In this document: positions 19,342-26,769 of the stretch, piece by piece
Layout: every line of letters starts with the position of its first letter
How positions within the stretch are numbered: the stretch's first letter is position 1
Notes under the pieces: generated by a model
What the model was told of the DNA's origin: nothing
Database searches by the model: none
The model's input: the letters and a program-made list of their open reading frames with translations, nothing else
Made by a program: the position numbers and the translations under genes
From: Sphingobium sp. SYK-6
GTDB taxonomy: Bacteria > Pseudomonadota > Alphaproteobacteria > Sphingomonadales > Sphingomonadaceae
Direction: 5' to 3'
Length of the DNA stretch: 64,000 nucleotides
Assembly (NCBI RefSeq): GCF_000283515.1
Contig: NC_015976.1
Coordinates: 372,001 to 436,000 of the forward strand

Positions 19342-19823
19342 CCGAAAGGCAGGATCGCTTCCAGCGCGGACAGCGGCGGCGCGCCGGGAACGGCGCGGCC
19401 GAGGCGCATCAGGAAGACATGGCGCACGATCTCGGCCTGCTGCTCGATGCCATAGCGCGAGAAAGGCCGGCCGGGCTCGAACGCATAGCCATAACGGCAG
19501 AAGGGATGCCGCCGCAGCAGGAGATTGAGCCCGCGCTGGTGCTGCCAGACATGCGTCATCTCATGCAGGAACAGGCCCTGATGGGCCAGCGTGCCCTCGC
19601 CGAAGCAGGCGCAGTAGCTGTGCCCCTGCGGATGGAAATGAATGTGTCCGCGCGGGGCCATCACGATCGCGCGAGGCTGGAAGGGCCACCATTTGCGCCG
19701 GCGGATGCGCACCGCATCGAGATCGATCGCGGTGCCGAACATGCGCCCGGCAAGCGCGCGCTCGGCGGCCGTCAGCGATCGCTCGCCATCATCCTCCGCC
19801 GCCAGAACGCGCATGTCCGCCAT
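19305..19823 (-). CDS. HExxH putative metallopeptidase-like protein ('vgr-related')
   Basis: 172 aa with FLHEMTHVWQHQRG, an HExxH zinc motif in a helix, preceded by IHFHPQGHSY. I recall similar sphingomonad proteins carrying the automatic label 'vgr related protein', starting with LTAAERALA and IRRRKWWPFQPRA as here. No signal peptide is visible, so it may act in the cytoplasm. Peptidase activity is inference from the motif. Converges on and overlaps the flavin reductase gene. Confidence 0.72.
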   Translation of the reverse strand: MADMRVLAAEDDGERSLTAAERALAGRMFGTAIDLDAVRIRRRKWWPFQPRAIVMAPRGHIHFHPQGHSYCACFGEGTLAHQGLFLHEMTHVWQHQRGLNLLLRRHPFCRYGYAFEPGRPFSRYGIEQQAEIVRHVFLMRLGRAVPGAPPLSALEAILPFGQAVSSPSPASV

Positions 19824-19863
19824 CGCACCGAGATAGGTGCGCGGCGGGCGTGAACAAGGCGGG

Positions 19864-19968
19864 TCAGGCCTTCGTCTTGTCCAGCACGGTGACGGCCAGC
19901 ATGGTGATGGTGAAGGCGACCGTCATGCCGATGAAGACGATGACGGGCCACTGGGCGAGATGCTCCAT
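19864..19968 (-). CDS. Very small single-span membrane protein (34 aa)
   Basis: Reads MEHLAQWPVIVFIGMTVAF and on through a hydrophobic helix to a charged DKTKA end. GGAG lies about ten bases upstream of the ATG. A single transmembrane helix with a short charged tail is typical of small membrane regulators or accessory subunits. Support comes from hydrophobic pattern, start signal and use of common codons; no family is recognised. It lies between the HExxH gene and a divergent GGDEF-EAL gene. Confidence 0.5.
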   Translation of the reverse strand: MEHLAQWPVIVFIGMTVAFTITMLAVTVLDKTKA

Positions 19969-20240
19969 GATCTGTTGCTCCGTAGCTCAATATTCCTTCT
20001 GCCATCCTGGCCATGGCGCGCGGCGAGGCATTGATCTGCGTCAATGACGGGAACGGAGATTTTGGGGAAAGGAAGGCAAGGTCTCGTTCGATGTCCGGCT
20101 GATTCTGCCGCTGATGTCGAGAGCTGGCGGGACGGATCATGCGGGGGTCCCACCAGATGGCGCAAGCCGATTGCCTTCGGGCCTTCTTTTCGGGATTATT
20201 AAGGAACCTCCGGAATGATGTCCGGCGGAAGGAGAGTCCC

Positions 20241-22406
20241 GTGCGCTGCCCCAGCCAGACAGAGGATGAGGAAGGACGCCTGCGTGCACTGGCCGATTAT
20301 GGCCTCACGCCCGGCGTCGTGCTGCCCTCGCTAGACCCCATCGTGGAAATCGCGGCGCGCATGTTCGACGTGCCGGTCGCGGCCGTGAACATGATCGGCA
20401 GCGATCATGTCTTCCTCCCCGCCAGCGTGGGCATCGGCGTCTGCGATGACCGGCGGGAGGTCTCCTTCTGCGCGCATGCCATCAATCAGGACGAAGTGCT
20501 CGTGGTCGAGGATGCGCTGCTCGACGTGCGCTTCCATGACAATCCGCTGGTCCGGGACGGCATCATCCGCTTCTATGCCGGCGTCCCGCTGCGCACGCGC
20601 AGTGGGCATGCGCTGGGCGCGCTGTGCGTCATCGACAGCGAGCCGCGGGCCGCCTTCAGCCGGCAGGACAGCGCGCGACTGAAGGATCTGGCTTCGCTCG
20701 TGCTCGACAAGCTGGAACTGCGCCGGCTGGAAGTCTCCGCCACCAGCATTCCCCCGCGCCTCGAAGCGAGCGCGGCGATATCCCCCAACGCGGTGATCTG
20801 CTTCGATCCCCAATCGCGCATCACGGCCTGGAACGAGGCCGCGGCCACGATGTTCGGCTACCAGGCGGCCGAAATCGACGGGCGGCCGCTCGATCTGCTG
20901 GTCGCGGAAGATCAGCGCGCCACGGTGCATAAAGGCGTCGAACTGGTCCTGGCCGGCGCCCCGCCCAGCAATGTCGGCACGGACCTGACCGCCGTGCGCG
21001 CCAATGGCGAGCGCTTCCCGGTCGAGTTGTACTGGTCGCGCTGGTATGAGGGCGACCGGATGCATTTCGGGGCCATCGTGCGCGACATGACCGACCAGCG
21101 GCGCGAGCGCGATGCGCTTTATCACCTTGCCAATTTCGATACGCTGACCGGCCTGCCCAACCGCAACCTGCTGCATCAGCGCGCCGCCGAGGCAATCCGG
21201 CGCGCCAGCGGCGCCGCGCTCATCCTCACGGATCTCGATGGCTTCAAGGACGTCAATGACACGCTTGGCCATGGCGCGGGCGACGCGGTGCTGCAGGTCG
21301 TGACCCAGCGCCTGCTTGGCCTCGTGCCGCCCGGCAGCACCGCCGCGCGCGTCGGCGGCGACGCCTTTGCCGTGCTGCTGGTGGAGGATTGCGATCCGCT
21401 GCGCCTCGCCCGGCTGGCGCGGGAGATCGGCGCCGCGATCGCCGAGCCCATCGTCGTGGAAGGGCATGAAGTGCGCATTGCCGCCAGCTCCGGGCTCGCC
21501 GTCGCGCCGGACCATGGCGAGACGGTCGAGGAACTGACGAGCAGTGCCGATCTGGCGCTGTTCCAGGCCAAGAGCGGCGGCCGCGGCCGCGCCTGCCTGT
21601 TCATCCCCGCCCTGCGCGCGGAAGCCGTGGCGCGCAGGCGCTATGAGGCCGAGCTGCACCGCGCCGTCGAGCGCAGCGAATTCGTCCTGTTCTACCAGCC
21701 GCAAATTCGCCTGGGCGACGGCGCGCTGGCCGGGGCGGAGGCCCTGATCCGCTGGAAGCATCCGGAGCGCGGCCTGCTCGCGCCCGCCGCGTTCCTGCCC
21801 GCGCTCGAAAGCGGGGCGCTGGCCGCGCGGGTCGGCAGCTGGATTTTGCGGACCGCCTGCGCGCAGGCGGCGTCATGGCGCTGCGATCAGCCGTACTTCA
21901 AGATCAGCGTCAATCTCTTCGCCGAGCAGTTCCGCACCGGCAGCCTCGTGCAGGACGTGCACGAGGCACTGACCGCCAACGACCTGCCGGCCGAAGCGCT
22001 GGAGCTGGAGATCACCGAGAACATCATTCTCGACCAGCAGGAAGTGGTGCTGCGGCAACTGCGCGAATTGCGCAAGCTGGGCGTCGCGCTGTCCTTCGAC
22101 GATTTCGGCACCGGCTTCGCGTCGCTCAACATGCTGCGCACCTGCCCCGTCACGCATCTCAAGATCGACAAGAGCTTCACGCAGAGCATCCACCGCTCGC
22201 AGCAGGATCAGGCGATCGTCCTTTCCATCCTGGACCTCGCGCAGAAGCTGGGGCTGGAAGTGGTGGCGGAAGGTGTGGAGAAGAAGGCGGACGCCACGTT
22301 CCTGCGGGAGCATGGCTGCGCCAAGGGACAGGGCTATCATTTCGGCCGGCCGGTCCCCGCCGCGGTGTTCGGCGAACTGTTCTGGCCCGAGCAGCGCACC
22401 GCCTGA
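20241..22406 (+). CDS. GAF-PAS-GGDEF-EAL cyclic-di-GMP protein with degenerate GGDEF
   Basis: 721 aa from a GTG start, chosen because GGAAGGAG precedes it at a good distance. Domains: GAF (about 30-165, with VPVAAVNMIGSDHVF and LGALCVID), PAS (about 195-300), GGDEF (about 310-460) and EAL (about 480-715). The cyclase signature reads GGDAF instead of GGDEF, losing the catalytic Glu, so diguanylate cyclase activity is doubtful. The EAL domain keeps EALIRW, LEITENI, DDFGTG, LKIDKSF, EGVEK and QGYHFGRP, so c-di-GMP phosphodiesterase activity is expected. Probably a cytoplasmic sensor-hydrolase. No membrane helices. Confidence 0.94.
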   Translation: MRCPSQTEDEEGRLRALADYGLTPGVVLPSLDPIVEIAARMFDVPVAAVNMIGSDHVFLPASVGIGVCDDRREVSFCAHAINQDEVLVVEDALLDVRFHDNPLVRDGIIRFYAGVPLRTRSGHALGALCVIDSEPRAAFSRQDSARLKDLASLVLDKLELRRLEVSATSIPPRLEASAAISPNAVICFDPQSRITAWNEAAATMFGYQAAEIDGRPLDLLVAEDQRATVHKGVELVLAGAPPSNVGTDLTAVRANGERFPVELYWSRWYEGDRMHFGAIVRDMTDQRRERDALYHLANFDTLTGLPNRNLLHQRAAEAIRRASGAALILTDLDGFKDVNDTLGHGAGDAVLQVVTQRLLGLVPPGSTAARVGGDAFAVLLVEDCDPLRLARLAREIGAAIAEPIVVEGHEVRIAASSGLAVAPDHGETVEELTSSADLALFQAKSGGRGRACLFIPALRAEAVARRRYEAELHRAVERSEFVLFYQPQIRLGDGALAGAEALIRWKHPERGLLAPAAFLPALESGALAARVGSWILRTACAQAASWRCDQPYFKISVNLFAEQFRTGSLVQDVHEALTANDLPAEALELEITENIILDQQEVVLRQLRELRKLGVALSFDDFGTGFASLNMLRTCPVTHLKIDKSFTQSIHRSQQDQAIVLSILDLAQKLGLEVVAEGVEKKADATFLREHGCAKGQGYHFGRPVPAAVFGELFWPEQRTA

Positions 22407-22478
22407 AGCGCATGCCGTTCAGGCCCCAAGGCTGGGCCGCGAGCGCTTGCCGATTCGACGATGTGAGGGTGAGGAAGC

Positions 22479-22552
22479 TGGATGCCCGACGAGGATTCGA
22501 ACCTCGATTGACGGAGTCAGAGTCCGTAGTCTTACCTTTAGACGATCGGGCA
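22479..22552 (-). tRNA. tRNA-Gln (anticodon CTG)
   Basis: On the minus strand the cloverleaf is complete: acceptor TGCCCGA/TCGGGCA, D stem GTCT/AGAC, anticodon stem ACGGA/TCCGT around loop CTCTGAC (anticodon CTG), and T arm GAGG-TTCGAAT-CCTC. The CCA end appears encoded after a T at the discriminator position. It follows the GGDEF-EAL gene, transcribed in the opposite direction. Confidence 0.95.
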
Positions 22553-22765
22553 ACAGGCGGCGGGCTCTAGGCCGCTGAAATCCCCGCGTCAAGGTTTTTG
22601 GGGTGCGAAAGTCCAGCAGCGCTTGCAGGGACGAAGCCGCAAAAATCAGGATCGCCCGGTGGCGGATAGCGCCCTGACGCGGCCGTGCTTGCGCCGCGCG
22701 CCGCGCGCGTCTAGCGTCTGCCTCAAGTCCCGGCGCCAGCGCGCCGGCGGGAAGGTACGGCGGTC

Positions 22766-23836
22766 ATGGCACAGAAGGCCACATCCGTGCCGCGCACGGG
22801 TTCCTGGTCGAGGCCGCCGGGTCCGCCCAGCGGCAAGGACAGCAGCGGCGACGCGATGTCGCGAATCATGCCGCGCGGCAATCTCGCCGCGCTCGACCTT
22901 GGCACCAACAATTGCCGCCTGCTGATCGCCCGGCCCGAGGGCGACCGATTCGTCGTGGTCGACGCCTTCTCGCGGATCGTGCGGCTGGGCGAAGGGCTGG
23001 GCGCCACCGGCCGGCTCTCCGACGCCGCGATCGATCGCACGATCTCTGCCCTCTCGGTCTGCGCGGACAAGCTGCGCCGGCGCCGCGTCGTGCTGGCGCG
23101 GTCGGTCGCGACGGAAGCCTGCCGTCAGGCAGCCAATGGCGCGGAATTCGTGGCGCGCGTCGCGGCCGAGACGGGCATCATGCTGGACATCATTTCCGCG
23201 CAGGAGGAAGCGCGGCTCGCGGTGCTGGGCTGCCAGTCCCTGCTCGAATCGGGCGAGGGGCCGGCGATGATCTTCGATATCGGCGGCGGCTCGACGGAGC
23301 TGGTGCTGCTGGAGGACGGGCCGGATGGTCACCGCATCATCGACTGGCTGAGCGCGCCGCTGGGCGTCGTCTCTCTGGCCGAGGCCGTGCCCGGCCATGT
23401 CAGCGACCCGGCCGAACGCGCCGCCGCTTATGGCCGGATGACCGCGCTGATGCGGGAGGCATTCGCCGGGTTCGCCGCGCGCCTGCCGAAGGACCGGCCA
23501 GTGCGGCTGCTCGGCACCTCCGGCACCGTCACGACGCTGGCGAGCGTGCATCTCGGCCTGCCCCGCTATGACCGGCAGGCGGTGGACGGGCTGATCGTGC
23601 CGGCCGAGGCCATGCGCGACATCGCCCGGCGCCTCTCCGGCATGAGCATGGCCGAGCGGGTGGCGCTGCCCTGCATCGGCGAGGAGCGGGCCGATCTGGT
23701 CGTGGCAGGCTGCGCTATTCTGGAGAGCATCATGGATATCTGGCCAGCCGAACGGCTCGGCGTCGCCGATCGCGGCATTCGCGAAGGCATATTGCGGGCG
23801 CTGCTCGACAGCGGCTCGCGGCGGAAGCTGGGCTGA
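22766..23836 (+). CDS. Ppx/GppA family phosphatase
   Basis: 356 aa. Family enzymes hydrolyse polyphosphate or pppGpp. The two phosphate-binding loops are present (AALDLGTNNCRLLIA and IFDIGGGSTELVLL), plus the catalytic Glu region AQEEARLA and the LGTSGTVTTLA motif. It lacks the C-terminal HD-like domain of the longer enzymes. The first 35 residues are Pro/Ser-rich and may be partly untranslated; MSRIMPRGN is an alternative start. It overlaps rlmE by one base, suggesting a two-gene operon. Confidence 0.92.
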   Translation: MAQKATSVPRTGSWSRPPGPPSGKDSSGDAMSRIMPRGNLAALDLGTNNCRLLIARPEGDRFVVVDAFSRIVRLGEGLGATGRLSDAAIDRTISALSVCADKLRRRRVVLARSVATEACRQAANGAEFVARVAAETGIMLDIISAQEEARLAVLGCQSLLESGEGPAMIFDIGGGSTELVLLEDGPDGHRIIDWLSAPLGVVSLAEAVPGHVSDPAERAAAYGRMTALMREAFAGFAARLPKDRPVRLLGTSGTVTTLASVHLGLPRYDRQAVDGLIVPAEAMRDIARRLSGMSMAERVALPCIGEERADLVVAGCAILESIMDIWPAERLGVADRGIREGILRALLDSGSRRKLG

Positions 23837-24540
23837 TGGCGCGGGGAGACAAGCCCGTCGGCACGCGGGTGCGCACTGCGCGCGGCCGCACCGCCCAATC
23901 CACGCGCTGGCTCTCCCGCCAGCTCAACGATCCCTATGTGAAGCGCGCCAAGGCGGAAGGCTATCGCAGCCGGGCGGCCTACAAGCTGATCGAGCTGGAC
24001 GAGAAATTCGGCCTTCTGAAGGGCGTGCGCCATGTCGTGGACCTGGGCGTCGCGCCCGGCGGCTGGGCGCAGGTGGTGCGCAAGAAGGTGCCGCAGGCCG
24101 CCATCGTCGGCATCGATCTCCTGCCCGTCGAGCCGATCGCCGGCGTCACGCTGCTGCAGATGGATTTCATGGCGGACGAGGCGCCCGGGCGGCTGATCGC
24201 GGAACTGGGCAGCGCGCCCGATCTCGTCATGTCGGACATGGCCGCGAACACGGTCGGCCACCAGCAGACCGATCACCTGCGCACCATGGGATTGGTCGAG
24301 GCGGCGGCGGACTTCGCGATGCGGACCCTGAAGCCGGGCGGCGCCTTCGTCTCCAAGGTCTTCGCCGGCGGCACGGACGATGCGCTGCTGCGCCAGCTCA
24401 AGGCTGCGTTCCGCACGGTCAAGCATGCCAAGCCGCCGTCGAGCCGCAAGGGGTCGGTCGAGTGGTTCGTCGTCGCGCAGGGCTTCAAGGGCCAGCCGCA
24501 GGGCAGCGCCCCGGCGGACCATCTCCCCGAGGAAAACTGA
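23836..24540 (+). CDS. rlmE: 23S rRNA (uridine-2'-O-)-methyltransferase RlmE (FtsJ)
   Basis: 234 aa. Methylates U2552 of 23S rRNA late in 50S assembly using S-adenosylmethionine. Signatures: SRAAYKLIELDEKFGLL with the first catalytic Lys, SAM-binding VVDLGVAPGGWAQV, the catalytic Asp in DLVMSDMA, Lys in FVSKVFAGG and final Glu in SVEWFVVA. The N-terminal basic extension of about 25 residues is usual in alphaproteobacteria. Starts within the stop codon of the ppx-like gene. Confidence 0.96.
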   Translation: MARGDKPVGTRVRTARGRTAQSTRWLSRQLNDPYVKRAKAEGYRSRAAYKLIELDEKFGLLKGVRHVVDLGVAPGGWAQVVRKKVPQAAIVGIDLLPVEPIAGVTLLQMDFMADEAPGRLIAELGSAPDLVMSDMAANTVGHQQTDHLRTMGLVEAAADFAMRTLKPGGAFVSKVFAGGTDDALLRQLKAAFRTVKHAKPPSSRKGSVEWFVVAQGFKGQPQGSAPADHLPEEN

Positions 24541-24546
24541 CCGAAA

Positions 24547-24569
24547 TCCGGACAGTCCGGACAGTCCGG
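24547..24569. repeat. Short 9-bp tandem repeat
   Basis: TCCGGACAG occurs two and a half times directly after the rlmE stop codon. The unit is itself partly palindromic (TCCGGA). Too short to name; it may be a weak terminator or slippage product. Confidence 0.4.
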
Positions 24570-24620
24570 CACCCGTGCGGCCGATTGCCCGGCGCTTGGC
24601 GGCGGGATAGACGATTGTCC

Positions 24621-25568
24621 ATGATCCGCCGCACTTTCTCCATCCTGGCCGCGATTGCCGCCAGCCTCGCCGCGGGGGCGGCCGCGCAGCAGCAGGCCGG
24701 CGCGCCTTTCCTGCTGGTCGAGACCGGGCAGGGCTATGCGCGCCTTGCCGACGCGCTCGCCGCGATGGGCGAGGGGGAAGGCACGATCCTGGTCGCGCCG
24801 GGCACCTATCGCCAGTGCGCGGTGCAGGAAAGCGGCGTGCTCACCCTGCGCGCCCGCGAGCGCGGCACCGCGATCTTCGAACGCATCGCCTGCGAGCAGA
24901 AGGCGGGACTGGTGCTGCGCGGCCGGAGCGCGACGATCGACGGCCTCGTCTTCCAGAACTATGCCGTCCCGGACGGGAACGGGGCGGGCATCCGGCTGGA
25001 GCAGGGCGATCTCACGGTCACGCACAGCATCTTCCGGGACAGCGAGGAAGGCATTCTGACCGCGCCCGACCCGGACGGCCAGATCGTCATCGATCGCTCG
25101 ACCTTCCGGCGCCTCGGCCGCTGCGACCGCGACCTCGATTGCGCACACAGCCTCTATGTCGGCCAATATGGCGCGCTCACCGTCACGCGCTCGCGCTTCG
25201 AGGCGGGCAATGGCGGCCATTATGTGAAGAGCCGCGCGGCGCGTGCCCACATCGTGGACAACAGCTTCGACGACAGCGAGGGCCGCGCGACCAATTACAT
25301 GATCGATCTGCCCGCCGGCGCCACCGGCCGCATCGAGGACAATGTGATGGTGCAGGGCCGCGACAAGGAGAACTGGAGCGCCTTCATCGCGCTGGGCGCG
25401 GAGGGCGGCGAGAATGGCTCTGAAGGCCTTGTGGTGCGCGGCAACCGGGCGAGCTTCGTCCCTGGCGTCTCCCGCAACAACACCTTCCTGGCGGACTGGA
25501 CCGGCGAGCGAATCGCGCTGGGCGAGAATGTGCTGGCGAAGAGCATCAAGCCCTATGAACGGCGCTGA
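24621..25568 (+). CDS. Secreted right-handed beta-helix protein
   Basis: 315 aa with a Sec signal peptide (MIRRTFSILAAIAASLAAGAAA, cleavage near AAA-Q). The mature protein shows repeated short strands with stacked hydrophobic and Asn/Ser positions (GLVLRGRSATIDGLVFQN, LTVTHSIFRDSEEGI, LTVTRSRFEAGNGGHYV, ARAHIVDNSFDDSEG), the pattern of pectate-lyase-like beta-helices. Such proteins often bind or cleave polysaccharide; no catalytic residues can be assigned with confidence. The start at 24621 is set by the signal peptide. Confidence 0.8.
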   Translation: MIRRTFSILAAIAASLAAGAAAQQQAGAPFLLVETGQGYARLADALAAMGEGEGTILVAPGTYRQCAVQESGVLTLRARERGTAIFERIACEQKAGLVLRGRSATIDGLVFQNYAVPDGNGAGIRLEQGDLTVTHSIFRDSEEGILTAPDPDGQIVIDRSTFRRLGRCDRDLDCAHSLYVGQYGALTVTRSRFEAGNGGHYVKSRAARAHIVDNSFDDSEGRATNYMIDLPAGATGRIEDNVMVQGRDKENWSAFIALGAEGGENGSEGLVVRGNRASFVPGVSRNNTFLADWTGERIALGENVLAKSIKPYERR

Positions 25569-25604
25569 GCGCCTGTTCGGCCGGGCCCGCCGCAGCGGCG
25601 CCCG

Positions 25605-25805
25605 TCACTCCTCGATCAGGTCGAGATAAGCGATCACGTCATTGTCGGTGGCGATGAAGAGGCCGGCCTGCACGTCTTCGCTCTGCTGGGCCGCCATGGC
25701 GAGCGCGTCCGAAAGCGAACCGTACATCAGCGTCTGCGCGCCGCCGCCTTCCGCCTCGGAGAGATGATAGAGGCGCACGGTGACGCCATCCGACGTGCTG
25801 CGCAT
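25605..25805 (-). CDS. Small conserved-looking protein, 66 aa
   Basis: MRSTSDGVTVRLYHLSE onward, acidic, ending DNDVIAYLDLIEE. No domain is recognised; the mix of hydrophobic and acidic residues suggests a small folded cytoplasmic protein. It begins four bases after the stop of the ferredoxin-like gene on the same strand, so it is probably the last gene of that operon. The frame is open 13 codons upstream but that part overlaps the ferredoxin gene. Confidence 0.65.
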   Translation of the reverse strand: MRSTSDGVTVRLYHLSEAEGGGAQTLMYGSLSDALAMAAQQSEDVQAGLFIATDNDVIAYLDLIEE

Positions 25806-25809
25806 CGCC

Positions 25810-26115
25810 TCAGCCCTTGAGCCCCAGCTCGTGCGCCAGACCATCGAGATTGGCGCCGGGGCGGACGATGAGCCACTGGTCGGGATGGCGCGTGTCGACG
25901 ACAGTCACGGCGCGCTTGGGGCAGATGTCCAGACAGCCGACCTCGATGATGCCGGCGCCGGACTTGGGCCCCTTGCCGAGGTGGAGCTGCTTGCGCAGCG
26001 CCTTGGCGAGCGGCTTGTCTCCATCCGGTCCGAAGCCGCCCTTCACTTTCTTGGAGCATTTGCGGCAGACGAGCACCGCGTTGGCCCAGCGTGATTTCGC
26101 GCGGCGAGTGGTCAT
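25810..26115 (-). CDS. Thioredoxin-like [2Fe-2S] ferredoxin-type protein
   Basis: 101 aa. Has two Cys pairs, VCRKCSKKV near residues 17-20 and VGCLDICPKRAV near 60-65, in a thioredoxin-like fold pattern as in the 2Fe-2S ferredoxin family related to NuoE and CbiW. Ends with the WLIVRPGANL strand-helix usual in this group. Expected to bind a 2Fe-2S cluster and carry electrons in the cytoplasm. Overlaps the J-domain gene by four bases (ATGA). Confidence 0.82.
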   Translation of the reverse strand: MTTRRAKSRWANAVLVCRKCSKKVKGGFGPDGDKPLAKALRKQLHLGKGPKSGAGIIEVGCLDICPKRAVTVVDTRHPDQWLIVRPGANLDGLAHELGLKG

Positions 26116-26648
26116 GCGGGCTTCCAGCTGCGACGTTCCTCGGCAGCGCGCAGCACTTCATAAGCGGTCTGGATCGCCTGGAAGCGGGTCGCGGCCTCGG
26201 CGTCGCCGGGGCGGACGTCCGGGTGATTCTCCTTGGCAAGCGCGCGCCAGTTCCGGCGCACCGCGTCGAAGTCGGCATCGCTGTCCAGCCCCAGCACGTC
26301 GAGCGCGCGCATCTCGTCGCGCGAGCGGGTGCCGTCGCCGGGGCCGCCCCATTGATGATGCGCGCTGCTGCGGAAGCCGGAGGCGTCGCGCTGCTCGTCC
26401 TTCATGCGGGAAGCGCGCTCTTCCTCGTCCAGCCCCGCGAAATAGTCCCAGCCCTTGTTATACTCGGCGGCGTGCTCCTGGCAGAAATACCAGCGCTCGG
26501 GACTGTTGGGCGATTTGGGCGCGGGGCACTCGCCCGGCCGGTCGCAGCCATGCCGGTCGCACAGGCGAACCTGCTGCGCCTCGCGCGCGGAGCCATAGCC
26601 CCGCCAGCGGGGAAAGCCCCAGTCATTGGATCGCCGTGCCTTGGACAT
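26112..26648 (-). CDS. J-domain (DnaJ-like) protein
   Basis: 178 aa. The J domain is C-terminal (about residues 112-170): RALDVLGLDSDADFDAVRRNWRALA, then the HPD triad in KENHPDVRPGD and FQAIQTAYEVLR. The N-terminal half has two Cys/His clusters (LCDRHGCDRPGECPAP and RWYFCQEHAAEYNKGW), which may bind metal. J proteins stimulate the ATPase of DnaK-type chaperones. First gene of a three-gene operon with the ferredoxin-like and 66-aa proteins; it diverges from the 603-aa gene. Confidence 0.88.
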   Translation of the reverse strand: MSKARRSNDWGFPRWRGYGSAREAQQVRLCDRHGCDRPGECPAPKSPNSPERWYFCQEHAAEYNKGWDYFAGLDEEERASRMKDEQRDASGFRSSAHHQWGGPGDGTRSRDEMRALDVLGLDSDADFDAVRRNWRALAKENHPDVRPGDAEAATRFQAIQTAYEVLRAAEERRSWKPA

Positions 26649-26769
26649 CCCACCCCAGATAGAGAGTCAATGTTACGAAATCCACCGCAACGCGTCCTTC
26701 GCCATTGCTTTGGGCTGGTTGCCATGGGCATGATCGGCGCGGGGCAGGCAGCAGGGTGGGGCTTCGGCA

